Of a stretch of DNA of 60,891 nucleotides, positions 43,235 to 52,001 are shown piece after piece. Source of the stretch: an uncultured Porphyromonadaceae bacterium (GTDB lineage Bacteria > Bacteroidota > Bacteroidia > Bacteroidales > Muribaculaceae). How positions within the stretch are numbered: the stretch's first letter is position 1; the number at the start of each line of letters is the position of its first letter. Both the position numbers and the translations under genes were made by a program. The DNA is taken from NCBI GenBank assembly GCA_900555715.1, contig USMC01000010.1, positions 1 to 60,891 of the forward strand. Reading direction: 5' to 3'. The notes beneath the pieces are model-generated. The model was not told the DNA's origin and did no database searches. It worked only from the letters and a program-made list of their open reading frames with translations.

Positions 43235-44416
43235 TTAGAACTTCAGGCGCAGACCGAACTGAAAAGTGAAATTGAGTTTTTTGTCTTTGTAGAAGTTCTG
43301 CACGGACGAGCCGTTGTCGATGTAGTAGGTCAGTCCGGGCTCGGCATAGATTGCAAGAGGGGATATGACTGTCATTTCTCCGCCGGCACCGGCTGTGACA
43401 GAGAACTGCGGTCGGCGTTCGCTCACTGAGGTTGTCTCGCCGGAAATAAGACTGTTGTCTATAAAGTATTTTGTCACCGCGCGACCCTTGACTGCCTTTT
43501 CGACGGTGGCGCCTCCGTTGCCGTAGAACCGGAAGCGGTCGTTGCTCCACAGGTCGTATGTCAGGCGCACGGGGATGCCGAGGTAGTGCATCGTCTGGTC
43601 GGTCTGACTGCGGTTGTCGTCGGTGCCGGTTCGGAATTCGGAGTATAGACGGCTGTACAGCATACCGGTTGTGATGCTCATTCTGTCGTTGAGGCTGAAG
43701 CTGACGTTCACGCCGGCGCTGAGCGGCTGGTGATGTTTGCTTTTCGATATGATTTCGTTGCCTTCGTTGCGCAGGATGATTTGTGTCAGAGGTTTGATAG
43801 ACGGGGCTCCTGCCGACAGCGCGCCCGACATCGGCATATTTCCAGGATTTCCGCCGCCCGTTTTCGCTCCTACATTGCTTGCTGAAACGGATATCGCGAA
43901 ACGTTCCGATTTGCGTTTCTGCGGCGCCACGCTGGCGTATCTGCCCTGCTTTCTGTCCGGTGGCAGAACATATTTTTCTTTCCGGACGCTCGCAGTGTCT
44001 GGCGAGGGAGATGATGCGGAATCCGGACAGACAACCTTATATGCTTCGTGAGCTACGGCTTCAGGCTTTTCTTCTGGTACACGGCGTACCGAAGGCTTCT
44101 CCAATGTTTTTTTCGCCTCGCGGGCACCGACGTGCAGCGGTGCCTCAGGTGTATTGTCCGTTATTACAGAAGGCTTCTGGGGCGTTATGTCCGCTGTGAG
44201 CGTGGACTGCAGCGGAGAGTCGTCGCTGCCGGACATTATGAATAGAATCGCACATACCAGTACGGCTGCAATCAGGCAGGCTGCCGCTCTAAGAGCGAAT
44301 ACGGCGCGTCGCCTGCGGACAAGTCCGGATTCAATACCGCGCCACAGCTCGTCCGGAACAGGCTGCCGGAAGTCGGAGAGTTTACTGTTTATGTCGTCTA
44401 ACCATTGTTCTTTCAT
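43235..44416 (-). CDS. Dual membrane-spanning anti-sigma factor (Dma-like) with C-terminal beta-barrel
   Basis: A 393 aa protein with an unusual layout. A cytoplasmic N-terminus (1-38, with QPVPDELWRGIESGL) looks like a short sigma-binding segment. One inner-membrane helix follows (about 39-61). A Pro/Lys/Ser-rich, probably disordered linker (about 62-168) is long enough to cross the periplasm. The remainder (about 170-393) is a run of amphipathic strands ending LRLKF, as in outer-membrane barrels. This matches the Dma family described in Bacteroides thetaiotaomicron, where Dma1 controls its sigma factor and vesiculation. The start overlaps the sigma-factor stop by 4 bases. No signal peptide is present, consistent with the N-terminus staying in the cytoplasm. 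Confidence 0.82.
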   Translation of the reverse strand: MKEQWLDDINSKLSDFRQPVPDELWRGIESGLVRRRRAVFALRAAACLIAAVLVCAILFIMSGSDDSPLQSTLTADITPQKPSVITDNTPEAPLHVGAREAKKTLEKPSVRRVPEEKPEAVAHEAYKVVCPDSASSPSPDTASVRKEKYVLPPDRKQGRYASVAPQKRKSERFAISVSASNVGAKTGGGNPGNMPMSGALSAGAPSIKPLTQIILRNEGNEIISKSKHHQPLSAGVNVSFSLNDRMSITTGMLYSRLYSEFRTGTDDNRSQTDQTMHYLGIPVRLTYDLWSNDRFRFYGNGGATVEKAVKGRAVTKYFIDNSLISGETTSVSERRPQFSVTAGAGGEMTVISPLAIYAEPGLTYYIDNGSSVQNFYKDKKLNFTFQFGLRLKF

Positions 44417-44955
44417 TGCCGTAGTCGGTTGATTGCGTTTGCAAGATATTTTTTAGCACGGTGCAGCTGCGATGCGGAAGTCGATTCGCTGATGCCGAGT
44501 GCCGAAGCTATCTCGGCGTGGGTTTTGTGTTCGAATACATAGAGGTTGAACACCGTCCTGAATCCCGGCGGAAGCTGCCGGATGAGCTGGAAAATTCTGT
44601 CGGGCGGAATGTCGCCGACGTCTGGCTCCGGTTCGTCTGCAGTCTCGGGCAGTTCGCCGTCGGCGGTCAGAAACACAAGGCTGTCGGACTTGCGGAGGAA
44701 TTTCAGCGATTCGTTCACCACAATGCGTGTCATCCAGGCCCTGAGCGAGCCTTCGCCGCGATAGACGAAGGAGGACATGCTCCCGAAAATTCTGATGAAA
44801 CTTTCCTGAAGCACGTCCTTCGCGTCGTCGGTGTCGTTTATGTATCTTGCGCAGACGGCGGCGAGCAGAGGAGCGTATCTGTCGTAGACAGCTCTGACAG
44901 CGCTGCGGTCGCCACGGCAGGCATGTGCCGCCAGCGTTTGTTCGCTGCTCTCCAT
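44413..44955 (-). CDS. ECF sigma-70 factor, partner of the Dma-like protein
   Basis: A 180 aa RNA polymerase sigma factor with regions 2 and 4 only. Region 2: ARYINDTDDAKDVLQESFIRIF; region 4: PPGFRTVFNLYVFEHKTHAEIA followed by the helix-turn-helix ISESTSASQLHRAKKYL. Gene order NigD-like, sigma, Dma-like on one strand suggests that the sigma factor drives its own operon when released by the Dma-like protein. By position it corresponds to Das-type sigma factors. Confidence 0.95.
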   Translation of the reverse strand: MESSEQTLAAHACRGDRSAVRAVYDRYAPLLAAVCARYINDTDDAKDVLQESFIRIFGSMSSFVYRGEGSLRAWMTRIVVNESLKFLRKSDSLVFLTADGELPETADEPEPDVGDIPPDRIFQLIRQLPPGFRTVFNLYVFEHKTHAEIASALGISESTSASQLHRAKKYLANAINRLRQ

Positions 44956-44995
44956 TGCAAAAAGTTTATTTCAAATGTCTGCGCTTATGTTTCGT

Positions 44996-45727
44996 TTACA
45001 TCACTCTCCGCAGGCTCGCGCGGTCGACGCTGCCGATATTTTTATTATCGGCAGGAGCGGTGTGAAGCTTGAATTTAACCGATTTCTCGCCGGTGAAAGA
45101 CTTCCATTTAAGCGTTATACTTTCTGAATCCTGACCGGTGTACGGAGCAATGTGGAAGGCGACGAGTCCGTCGGCTTCGTATCCGTATGTGTCGCCGAAA
45201 GCATTGTGCCGCAGTTCGAAAACGTCCGGCTCTTCCTCGCTGGCGATGAGATTGACGGAGTGTTTCGTGCCGTTGCCCCATACCGTGCGGAAGCGGAGCG
45301 TGAGATAGCCGTCCTCGGCGACGGTTACCCAGTCATTGACGATCTCGACAGGGTCGTTGCCCAATTTGTCAGGATTCTCCATTTTGCTCAGAACGACGGC
45401 CTCCTTTGTGAGGATGCTGTCGAGCCAGAATACTTTTACCTCGCGTTCTGTAGTTCCATCGAGCGGCTGATTCTCATCGACGTAATCGAAACTTGTGAGC
45501 GCGCGCACCTGCTTGCCGCCGTAAGGATGCTTCGAGATGTTCACGGGAATGAGGCGTACCTCGTCGTCGAGCTGAAGAATGCAGGGATGGTCTTCGGCGG
45601 TCTTTACTGTTACGATAGCATTGGCATAGACGCCTACAATGCGTTCGTTGTTGTCGTCGCAGGACGTCAGGGATATGGCGCCGGCGAGTGCGGCGCCTGA
45701 GAGGAGAATGGAGATGAGTTTGTTCAT
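44996..45727 (-). CDS. NigD-like lipoprotein
   Basis: A 243 aa lipoprotein with the lipobox SLTSC (Cys near residue 23) and the two-domain layout of NigD-like proteins: an N-terminal OB-like part (YANAIVTVKTAEDHPCILQLDDE, partly quoted) and a C-terminal beta-sandwich (HSVNLI and ESITLKWKS blocks). In B. thetaiotaomicron, NigD1 lies under control of the Dma1 system and affects vesicle formation. Here the gene is directly upstream (40 bases) of the sigma factor on the same strand. It is therefore probably both operon member and target. Confidence 0.88.
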   Translation of the reverse strand: MNKLISILLSGAALAGAISLTSCDDNNERIVGVYANAIVTVKTAEDHPCILQLDDEVRLIPVNISKHPYGGKQVRALTSFDYVDENQPLDGTTEREVKVFWLDSILTKEAVVLSKMENPDKLGNDPVEIVNDWVTVAEDGYLTLRFRTVWGNGTKHSVNLIASEEEPDVFELRHNAFGDTYGYEADGLVAFHIAPYTGQDSESITLKWKSFTGEKSVKFKLHTAPADNKNIGSVDRASLRRVM

Positions 45728-45820
45728 ATTTGCGATTGTATTGGTTTCTATTCTTTAAATCCACCGACTGCCCGAATATTGCATCAGAAATGGTTAAAGA
45801 ATGTTACCGTAAAAAAGTGC

Positions 45821-45840
45821 ATCAAATCAGCTGATTTGAT
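45821..45840. repeat. Perfect 20 bp palindrome
   Basis: Arms ATCAAATCAG/CTGATTTGAT with no loop, in the 195-base gap between the NigD-like gene and the phosphodiester glycosidase gene. It is symmetric enough to be an operator or a short hairpin. No T run follows on either strand. Confidence 0.6.
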
Positions 45841-45870
45841 CGGTCGGAGCTAATGGTAATGTGATATAAT

Positions 45871-45907
45871 GAGGGTGTATCAAAAATATGCATTTTGATA
45901 CACCCTC
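45871..45907. repeat. Perfect 15 bp inverted repeat, loop of 7, probable terminator
   Basis: Arms GAGGGTGTATCAAAA (45871-45885) and TTTTGATACACCCTC (45893-45907), 15 bases past the stop of the phosphodiester glycosidase gene. Hairpins of this GAGGGTGT-CAAAA type recur at operon ends in Bacteroidales genomes as far as I recall. There is no clean T run on the minus strand, so termination would rely on the stem alone. Confidence 0.6.
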
Positions 45908-45922
45908 GTCTGTATTCAATTA

Positions 45923-46933
45923 TTATTTTTTAGTGATAACAAAATGAGTGCTGACCTTGCGTTCTCCTGTATGGTCGAATACTTTATTGTCGGTAGGATA
46001 ATTGACCACATTAGTAGTAGCATCGCCATGACCTTTGACCACCATTGTCGTCGAACCTCCTCCATCCATATTGAGTGCGTCCTTTGGATTGAAGTATTTG
46101 ACGATGAAATTGGTGAGCTCGCGTGCATTCATACCTTCGCTTTTACCGGACCAACGGCCATCGACCGTAATAAGAAGTAAGTCGCGGTCTTCGGTGAGTG
46201 CCACCGCCGTGCGGGGATGGCGTACGCCCTGATGCCTCTGTGGATTCTCGTAATTCAATTTTCCAAGTTGGGCTTGGGTAAGAGTGGGGTCTACAAATCG
46301 TGTTCCGCACGGATCAAAGTTTTCGATGAGCATTGGTGAACTGGCAATCAGGTTGCGGTGTTTGTCGGCTTTATAAGCAGCTATCGCATCTGCCCCGTCT
46401 TTGCCTGCAAAGGTTATACCAATGTCTTTCAGTGTCGACCAATAGATAGCCCCTTCGTGTTTCCAGAAACGAAGATGGTCCGGAGCAAGAGTCACTTCGC
46501 TCACTTTTACATTATTGGTCTTTACATATATGGCTTCAATCTCGTATCCGCCATTTGTTCCAGCTATACCTTTAGAGCCTTTCACTGCATCCGAACAGGT
46601 CGAACCTCCCGAAATATAACGCAAGTTCAATGTATAATCAGTATTTGTCAAGTCGAGTTCCAGCACGTTTACTATTTGCATGGCATTTGATACATCGTCA
46701 AATTTCTCGAAGTTATGGTAGACCAGACCTTCGGAGATAGTGTCAGATACCCATCCTTCTGTAATGAGCAGGGTCGGGGTTTTCTTGATTTCAAGTGTGT
46801 CCGGCGAGTCCGGCTTTTTATCGGGGGGTTCCTGTCCGGGGACTTTTGGCTCGTCACCGGGATTGTCGTTCCCGCATGACACTATTCCGCATAAGATTGC
46901 GGCTGCAATTACTGAAAGCTGTATTGATTTCAT
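45923..46933 (-). CDS. Phosphodiester glycosidase (NAGPA domain) lipoprotein
   Basis: A 336 aa lipoprotein: signal with lipobox GIVSC (Cys20), a Pro/Asp-rich linker to about residue 50, then a full NAGPA-type domain (PF09992). Visible family blocks: GTNGGYE (125-131), SSPMLIENF (199-206), HPRTAVA (239-245), LLLITVDGR (252-260) and the conserved DGGGSTT (290-296). The eukaryotic relative removes GlcNAc from a GlcNAc-phosphate-mannose diester ('uncovering enzyme'). Placed after a histidine acid phosphatase gene in a SusCD operon, it would uncap phosphodiesters at the cell surface or in the periplasm. The true substrate is unknown. Confidence 0.9.
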   Translation of the reverse strand: MKSIQLSVIAAAILCGIVSCGNDNPGDEPKVPGQEPPDKKPDSPDTLEIKKTPTLLITEGWVSDTISEGLVYHNFEKFDDVSNAMQIVNVLELDLTNTDYTLNLRYISGGSTCSDAVKGSKGIAGTNGGYEIEAIYVKTNNVKVSEVTLAPDHLRFWKHEGAIYWSTLKDIGITFAGKDGADAIAAYKADKHRNLIASSPMLIENFDPCGTRFVDPTLTQAQLGKLNYENPQRHQGVRHPRTAVALTEDRDLLLITVDGRWSGKSEGMNARELTNFIVKYFNPKDALNMDGGGSTTMVVKGHGDATTNVVNYPTDNKVFDHTGERKVSTHFVITKK

Positions 46934-46963
46934 ATAAGAATGTATTTTATTGTCGGTTCAGGA

Positions 46964-48295
46964 TTACTGCACGGTTACGTGTGCATACTTTTTATTGAAG
47001 TCTGCAAGTTTTGTCTCATAGTATTTGCGGATCTGGTTCCAGTCGTAGTAAGGACCTGTCACCGGTGTTCCGGGCAAGGCGATTTCTTGCTCGTTGAGCA
47101 TCGCCTTGACCAAGATATCTTTTCCTGCAGTGTCGCCGGGCTTGCGGTAGAAAATCAGCTGGATATTGGCTCCCATCGGAACTATGTCATAGTTACGCCA
47201 ATTGCTTGGTGCGATGTCATCGAGAGACTTCAGGCACTTGCCGTAGTCACCAAGTTCGAGCAGGGATACCAGAGGCAGTACTATAGAGTCGTGACCGTAA
47301 CGCAGACGTGCGCTGGGTTTCGGACTTTGGATGGCGGAATCGGTCTGGGCTATTATCATGCCAAGCAGATTTCGCTGCACATATGGTATTCTGCCGCCAG
47401 TGACATCAGTGTTGCCTCCGTTGATGAACCAGTCGGCGTTGTCGCTGGCCCACCATTGCTGCATTTCCTCTGTAGTGAAAATCTGGTCGAGCAACCACGG
47501 CTGGTCTGTATGGCTCTGGGTGTTGGCAAGAATCCAGAAAAACCGGGGCATAAGGTCTGGTTTGACGCTGTCGCGTGCAAATTTGCTGTCGGTCACTAAT
47601 CTGTCGAGGTAGCTGTCGCTCCAGTCTATGTTGTCGTTAAACTGCTTCAGTGCGGTTTTCTTCGCTTCTACCTTTATCTCATAGGCATCTTTATCGTTGT
47701 AGTTCATGAACCACATGTCAGCTGAACTGGCATCGGTGGTGTAATGAACATCGGGCACCACTTCTTTTATACCCGTCAACGAATTGAGCATGGAAAGTAT
47801 GCAGCGTATTACAACAGTCGACTTCGCATCGATGTCGGCATCGGCATTGAATATCTCAGGGAAGTTCTGTGCCATCCGCCGGCCTATTGCCTGATGTTGT
47901 ATAGCACCCTTTTCGGATAGCTCACCGAGACGTCCTACTGAGGCTTTCTGGATGTTGCGTACGGCTTCGAGTGTTTTCTTGCCCAAAGTGGTCAGTAATC
48001 CATGCTTTTCTGCCTTTTCAAGATTGAGCATGGGTGTGATGTAATCGTTTTTGCCGATGAGCCAGCGGCTGCCGTGACGTCCGTAGTGCTCCATATGGAA
48101 AGGCACGTATCCTTGGGGCGCCGGTGTCTGTGGCGGCGGGGCGACCTCCACATAAGGGTAGGCACGAAGGTTGCCGGACAGCTTATATGGGTCGTCCTCT
48201 GTTGTCAATGCGTCTGGCCGAGCTGCTGCCAAAGTCGGGGCACAAATCAGTAAGACGATGCCCGATATAACTGAGAAATATCTCATGGGATTCAT
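46964..48295 (-). CDS. Histidine acid phosphatase
   Basis: Exported phosphatase of 443 aa with a signal peptide (about 1-25). The catalytic motif RHGSR (residues 73-77) carries the nucleophile His, and the proton donor motif is HD in RLRYGHDSIVLPL, as in acid phosphatases and phytases; the HAE form of MINPP is not seen. ATG 48295 is preferred to an in-frame TTG at 48304. It lies between the NAGPA gene and the degenerate NAGPA/GLUG gene in the SusCD operon, which ties phosphate removal to import of a particular substrate. Phytate, sugar phosphates or phosphoglycans are all possible. Confidence 0.9.
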   Translation of the reverse strand: MNPMRYFSVISGIVLLICAPTLAAARPDALTTEDDPYKLSGNLRAYPYVEVAPPPQTPAPQGYVPFHMEHYGRHGSRWLIGKNDYITPMLNLEKAEKHGLLTTLGKKTLEAVRNIQKASVGRLGELSEKGAIQHQAIGRRMAQNFPEIFNADADIDAKSTVVIRCILSMLNSLTGIKEVVPDVHYTTDASSADMWFMNYNDKDAYEIKVEAKKTALKQFNDNIDWSDSYLDRLVTDSKFARDSVKPDLMPRFFWILANTQSHTDQPWLLDQIFTTEEMQQWWASDNADWFINGGNTDVTGGRIPYVQRNLLGMIIAQTDSAIQSPKPSARLRYGHDSIVLPLVSLLELGDYGKCLKSLDDIAPSNWRNYDIVPMGANIQLIFYRKPGDTAGKDILVKAMLNEQEIALPGTPVTGPYYDWNQIRKYYETKLADFNKKYAHVTVQ

Positions 48296-48345
48296 TGATT
48301 TCAATTTTTAAAGTTCTGTTGTCTGTTTTGACTCAAGCATATGCT

Positions 48346-50199
48346 TCATTCCCACACAAATCGAGGATATTCGCCGGAGAGGTCCCATATTGATTCATCC
48401 CAGCCGATTTTCTTGGCTGCTTCGCAAACGCTGCCTGTATCGGCTCCGTCGAAGACACAATCGAGTTCAGAACTTCCTCCATATCCGTCTTTGTATGCAG
48501 GCGATGTGTTGGTCTCGTTGTCTTTGTAAAGTTCCATGACGGTACCGGTCCAGCCGTAGTTGTCGCTGAGTACGGCAGTTCCTGTGACTTTTCGGCGGTC
48601 GGTACGTCCGCCGACGCGACCGCTGGACCAGTTCCCGATAATCTTGCTCATGGCGCCTATATTACCTGTGATACTGAAGGTGATGTCTTTTGATTCTGTG
48701 CGGCCCCAGACAGCTCCGGCATTATCATAGCGGATAACGTCAATGGAGCCCATGGCATAGCAGTTCTCGATGCTGCTCAAGGTACGGACCTGTCCGACGA
48801 TGCCGCCGCATCCTTGGTTCGCCTTATAGGTGTCACGTACCATGGTGACGTCGACATAACAGTTGCGGATGGTACCTTCGCGTGTTTGGCCGGCAATGCC
48901 GCCGAGCTGGGTGTGGTTGTTTGTAAGGGATCTGAGTGTCCCCGTTACTTTGACTTGCTCTACCAATCCGGGAAGATTGCCGGTGCCTACGTATCCGCCG
49001 ATGGTACCGGTACATGAGCCGCCTACAGCGGTGATGCTGACGTCTTTGAAGAATACATTGCGGCATTCCCCGTATAGCACGCCGAAGAAGCTTGCATAGG
49101 AGGCGTAGTCGCAAGTGAAATTGGAAATGGTATGACCTTTGCCGTCGAATACAATACGATAGTCGTATGGTGAGGCATAGTTGAGCGGAATCCAGTCTAC
49201 GCCGCTCATGTCGATATCCTTGACGAGTTCGAAATAAACGGACTTGCCATGCTCAAGAACGTTGTGCATGTTGTCCATCTGTCTCTTTGTGGCAATCTGG
49301 TATGGAGAATCGGCTGAACCATTGCCATCTTCAAATGGTTGGTTACGTACAGCATAAATGACAGTGCCCGGATTCGCGGATGCTGTCGTTGAACCGACAT
49401 TGCCTCCTTCTGAAGTCCACATTAAAGATGTGGCGCTGTCGCCGATGCACATGGCGTTTACCATACCTGACACGCGGGCAATGAAAGCTGCTTCTGCCAG
49501 AGTGACACCATCGGCGTTGCCGGAATTATCGGCATTGACTGCCATCATGGTTATATTCCCTTTATCATTGACTCCGATGATAGTGCGACGGCTGCGTTCT
49601 GTCGCAGGTTGGTCGAGAGCTTCACCATTGTTTACCAGCATTGTGCCTCCGGCGAGTACGTGGTTGTACTGGCTCTTGAGAATCGGAAATTCATTGGGAG
49701 TACATTCGATAATATCTGCCTCGGAAGATCCTTCGTTTTCGGTAATCACGAGCACACCTATATAATCAGAACCTGTTGTTTTTTCAATTACGACCTCATT
49801 GTCGACGACCAATAGTGCGGGGGTGCACCCGTCTATTGCAAAAATCGGTACAAGTTCTTCAGCTTTGCCATCGGCGATGGCTGCGTCTCCTACCGATATG
49901 CCGGAAGGATTGTTGGCGATGCGGGTTGTGTACATGGCTGGAGTGTATTGAACTCTGGTGACGGATTGCATTCCTTCCCACATTTTTACAACTGTTTTGT
50001 CAATTGTTCCGCCGCCGGCAATTGATGTTTTCTCCCAAGAGGCACGGACGAACGAAAGGGAGTCCGGGTTCCATTTCAGTTTCTGGTTGAACTGTTCGCC
50101 TAACATTTCGCTGAAAGCATCGTTGTTCAGGTCTTTGGAGCAGCTCAGCATACATGCCGAAACTGCGACGGTCAATAAAATGACTGGTATATTTTTCAT
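48346..50199 (-). CDS. Lipoprotein with degenerate phosphodiester-glycosidase domain and GLUG repeats
   Basis: A 617 aa lipoprotein (lipobox MLSC, Cys20). Residues about 60-290 can be aligned with the NAGPA domain of the neighbouring gene: VLAGGTMLVNNGEA, RSRRTIIGVNDKGNITMMAVN, DGVTLAEAAFI, then MVNAMCIGDSATSLM. This last segment stands where the active family has DGGGSTT, and the Gly triplet and the Asp are lost. Residues about 290-617 hold a beta-helix-like region with GLUG-type repeats (GGIAGQTREGTIRNCYV; GGIVGQVRTLSSIENCYAMG). It may be a substrate-binding surface lipoprotein derived from the enzyme. It sits between SusD and the phosphatase, where such surface glycan-binding proteins usually lie. 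Confidence 0.82.
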   Translation of the reverse strand: MKNIPVILLTVAVSACMLSCSKDLNNDAFSEMLGEQFNQKLKWNPDSLSFVRASWEKTSIAGGGTIDKTVVKMWEGMQSVTRVQYTPAMYTTRIANNPSGISVGDAAIADGKAEELVPIFAIDGCTPALLVVDNEVVIEKTTGSDYIGVLVITENEGSSEADIIECTPNEFPILKSQYNHVLAGGTMLVNNGEALDQPATERSRRTIIGVNDKGNITMMAVNADNSGNADGVTLAEAAFIARVSGMVNAMCIGDSATSLMWTSEGGNVGSTTASANPGTVIYAVRNQPFEDGNGSADSPYQIATKRQMDNMHNVLEHGKSVYFELVKDIDMSGVDWIPLNYASPYDYRIVFDGKGHTISNFTCDYASYASFFGVLYGECRNVFFKDVSITAVGGSCTGTIGGYVGTGNLPGLVEQVKVTGTLRSLTNNHTQLGGIAGQTREGTIRNCYVDVTMVRDTYKANQGCGGIVGQVRTLSSIENCYAMGSIDVIRYDNAGAVWGRTESKDITFSITGNIGAMSKIIGNWSSGRVGGRTDRRKVTGTAVLSDNYGWTGTVMELYKDNETNTSPAYKDGYGGSSELDCVFDGADTGSVCEAAKKIGWDESIWDLSGEYPRFVWE

Positions 50200-50227
50200 T
50201 TTTGTTGTCTGTGTTGGTTATAATTTG

Positions 50228-51976
50228 TTAAAGACCAAGGCCATCGTTCCATCCCGGGTTTTGGGTGAGAGACGGATTGAGTACGCGTTCTTTTGAGGGG
50301 ATAAAATAGAAATAGTCGCGGGTCTCATTCCATTTGCGGACAATCTGGTCGTGTACCAGGATGTTGCCGTACGTGCCGTGGGTGAGGGTTATGTTTTCGC
50401 CTATATGGAGTTTGACTTCGCAATTTGAAGAGCCACTGCCGTCATGGACGAACACATCCATTGTGCCGTCGCCGTCGAGGTCATATTCGCCTAATCCGGG
50501 GAAGTACATGCCTAACATTGGCTGATTGTATGCAGCACCTTCTTTCCAGCGCAGGATGTCGTCAAAGCGGAAGCCTTCGAAAGCAAGTTCGACGGTGCGT
50601 TCACGGCGGATTTCCAGAATAACGCCCTTGTTGGGACCCTTGTCGACATTGGGATAGCCGTACACTGCCGACTCGAGGATGGCATCAGGATGGGCATTTG
50701 CGTTAGCCATATCAAGTGTTGGCATGTCTACGCGGTCGCGCAGCAGTTTGATTGTACGGTCGATGTCGCTCTGGGAGATCGTTCCCAGTTCGGCCTTGGC
50801 CTCGGCATAGTTCAGGAGCACTTCGGCATAACGGAATATTGGCAGGTCGACGTCAGATCCGTTTGAGTTGTACATGGGGTCGTCATAGACGTATTTGCCT
50901 CGTTGGTAGCCCAGACGGGTCTGACGGAGGTTTGGGAGTTCTTTAACGCCATTGTGTATGAATCCAGGAGTACAGAATGTTTGCTCCATGCGTGGGTCGC
51001 GGTTTTTGGTTTCATCCTTGAATTCCATGGTTTCCCAGCCGTCCTTGTCGCTGAAGCGGCTGCCATCTTTCATCAGATAGATCTTGAACAGGCGTTGTGT
51101 CGCGCCAAATTGAGCCTGACCGGCACTATAAACGACTGACTGGGCGTTGTGACGGATGTTCTGAGATCCGAGATACTGGCGGGCGAGTATCATTTCGTCA
51201 GGGTTAGCATCGATCATACGGAAAAGGTCACGATAAGGAAGCGTACCTTTTTTGTAAATTGAATACCCCCCGTTTTTGATTATCTCATCGGATGCTTCAA
51301 CACATAATTCGAGGTATTTCGCATAGTCGCCCAATCCATGATACTTGCGGAATGTGCCTTCGAAAAGGCATATACGCGATTTTAGCGCCAGCGCCGTCCA
51401 TTTGGTGATCCTGTAGACGTCGTGCGAGGATGGAAGTGCGCTGATGGCATAATCCAGGTCTTCCAGCATGTTCTGGACCACGGTCTCTCGCGGAGTCCTT
51501 GGACCATAAAGGGCAGCGTCATCAGAGCCCAGTGCGACAGTACACCATGGAACATCCCCGAAGTTTTTTACTTTGGCGAAGTAGAACATGGTACGGAAAA
51601 AGCGTGCTATGCCGTCATAGTGGGTTCGGGCAGAGGCGTCGCTGCAGTTGGCAGAATGTTCAAGATAAAAATTTATGTCACGGAGGGCTGTCCAGCTCCA
51701 TTGGCTGCTGGTCTCGGTGATGGTGCGTTGGCAGCTTATAGCTTTGTCAAGTTCCAGAGGAATCACGATGTCGCCTTTGTCAGTGAATATGGATGCCCCC
51801 GGAAGATTGGCGGCGTAGAACTTGTTTGTGTATAGTTCCAGCTCCGATTCTGAGCGGAAGAATGTTTCCGGTGTGAGCTTGTCCTGAGGCGTTACATCGA
51901 GCATGTCGTCGCATGAAGACATAAATGGCACGAGGAGCGAAAGCCAGAGTGCCTTATATATTTGTGTGAGATTCAT
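50228..51976 (-). CDS. SusD/RagB family nutrient-binding lipoprotein
   Basis: Outer-membrane lipoprotein of 582 aa that binds substrate over the SusC pore. Lipobox FMSSC, then CDDMLDVTPQDKLTPETFF, the classical SusD start, and the C-terminal WNDGLGL-type ending (NPGWNDGLGL). ATG 51976 is used; an in-frame TTG at 51991 would add KKNI-type residues. The gene is preceded by SusC (about 10-25 bases) and followed by the degenerate NAGPA/GLUG lipoprotein. Confidence 0.95.
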   Translation of the reverse strand: MNLTQIYKALWLSLLVPFMSSCDDMLDVTPQDKLTPETFFRSESELELYTNKFYAANLPGASIFTDKGDIVIPLELDKAISCQRTITETSSQWSWTALRDINFYLEHSANCSDASARTHYDGIARFFRTMFYFAKVKNFGDVPWCTVALGSDDAALYGPRTPRETVVQNMLEDLDYAISALPSSHDVYRITKWTALALKSRICLFEGTFRKYHGLGDYAKYLELCVEASDEIIKNGGYSIYKKGTLPYRDLFRMIDANPDEMILARQYLGSQNIRHNAQSVVYSAGQAQFGATQRLFKIYLMKDGSRFSDKDGWETMEFKDETKNRDPRMEQTFCTPGFIHNGVKELPNLRQTRLGYQRGKYVYDDPMYNSNGSDVDLPIFRYAEVLLNYAEAKAELGTISQSDIDRTIKLLRDRVDMPTLDMANANAHPDAILESAVYGYPNVDKGPNKGVILEIRRERTVELAFEGFRFDDILRWKEGAAYNQPMLGMYFPGLGEYDLDGDGTMDVFVHDGSGSSNCEVKLHIGENITLTHGTYGNILVHDQIVRKWNETRDYFYFIPSKERVLNPSLTQNPGWNDGLGL

Positions 51977-52001
51977 AATGTTCTTCTTCAATGGTGAGTA
52001 A

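Noticed and set aside
48346..50199. Pseudogene status for the degenerate NAGPA/GLUG gene
   Set aside because: The frame is open for 617 codons, with an intact lipoprotein signal and a normal place in the operon; only the catalytic block is altered.
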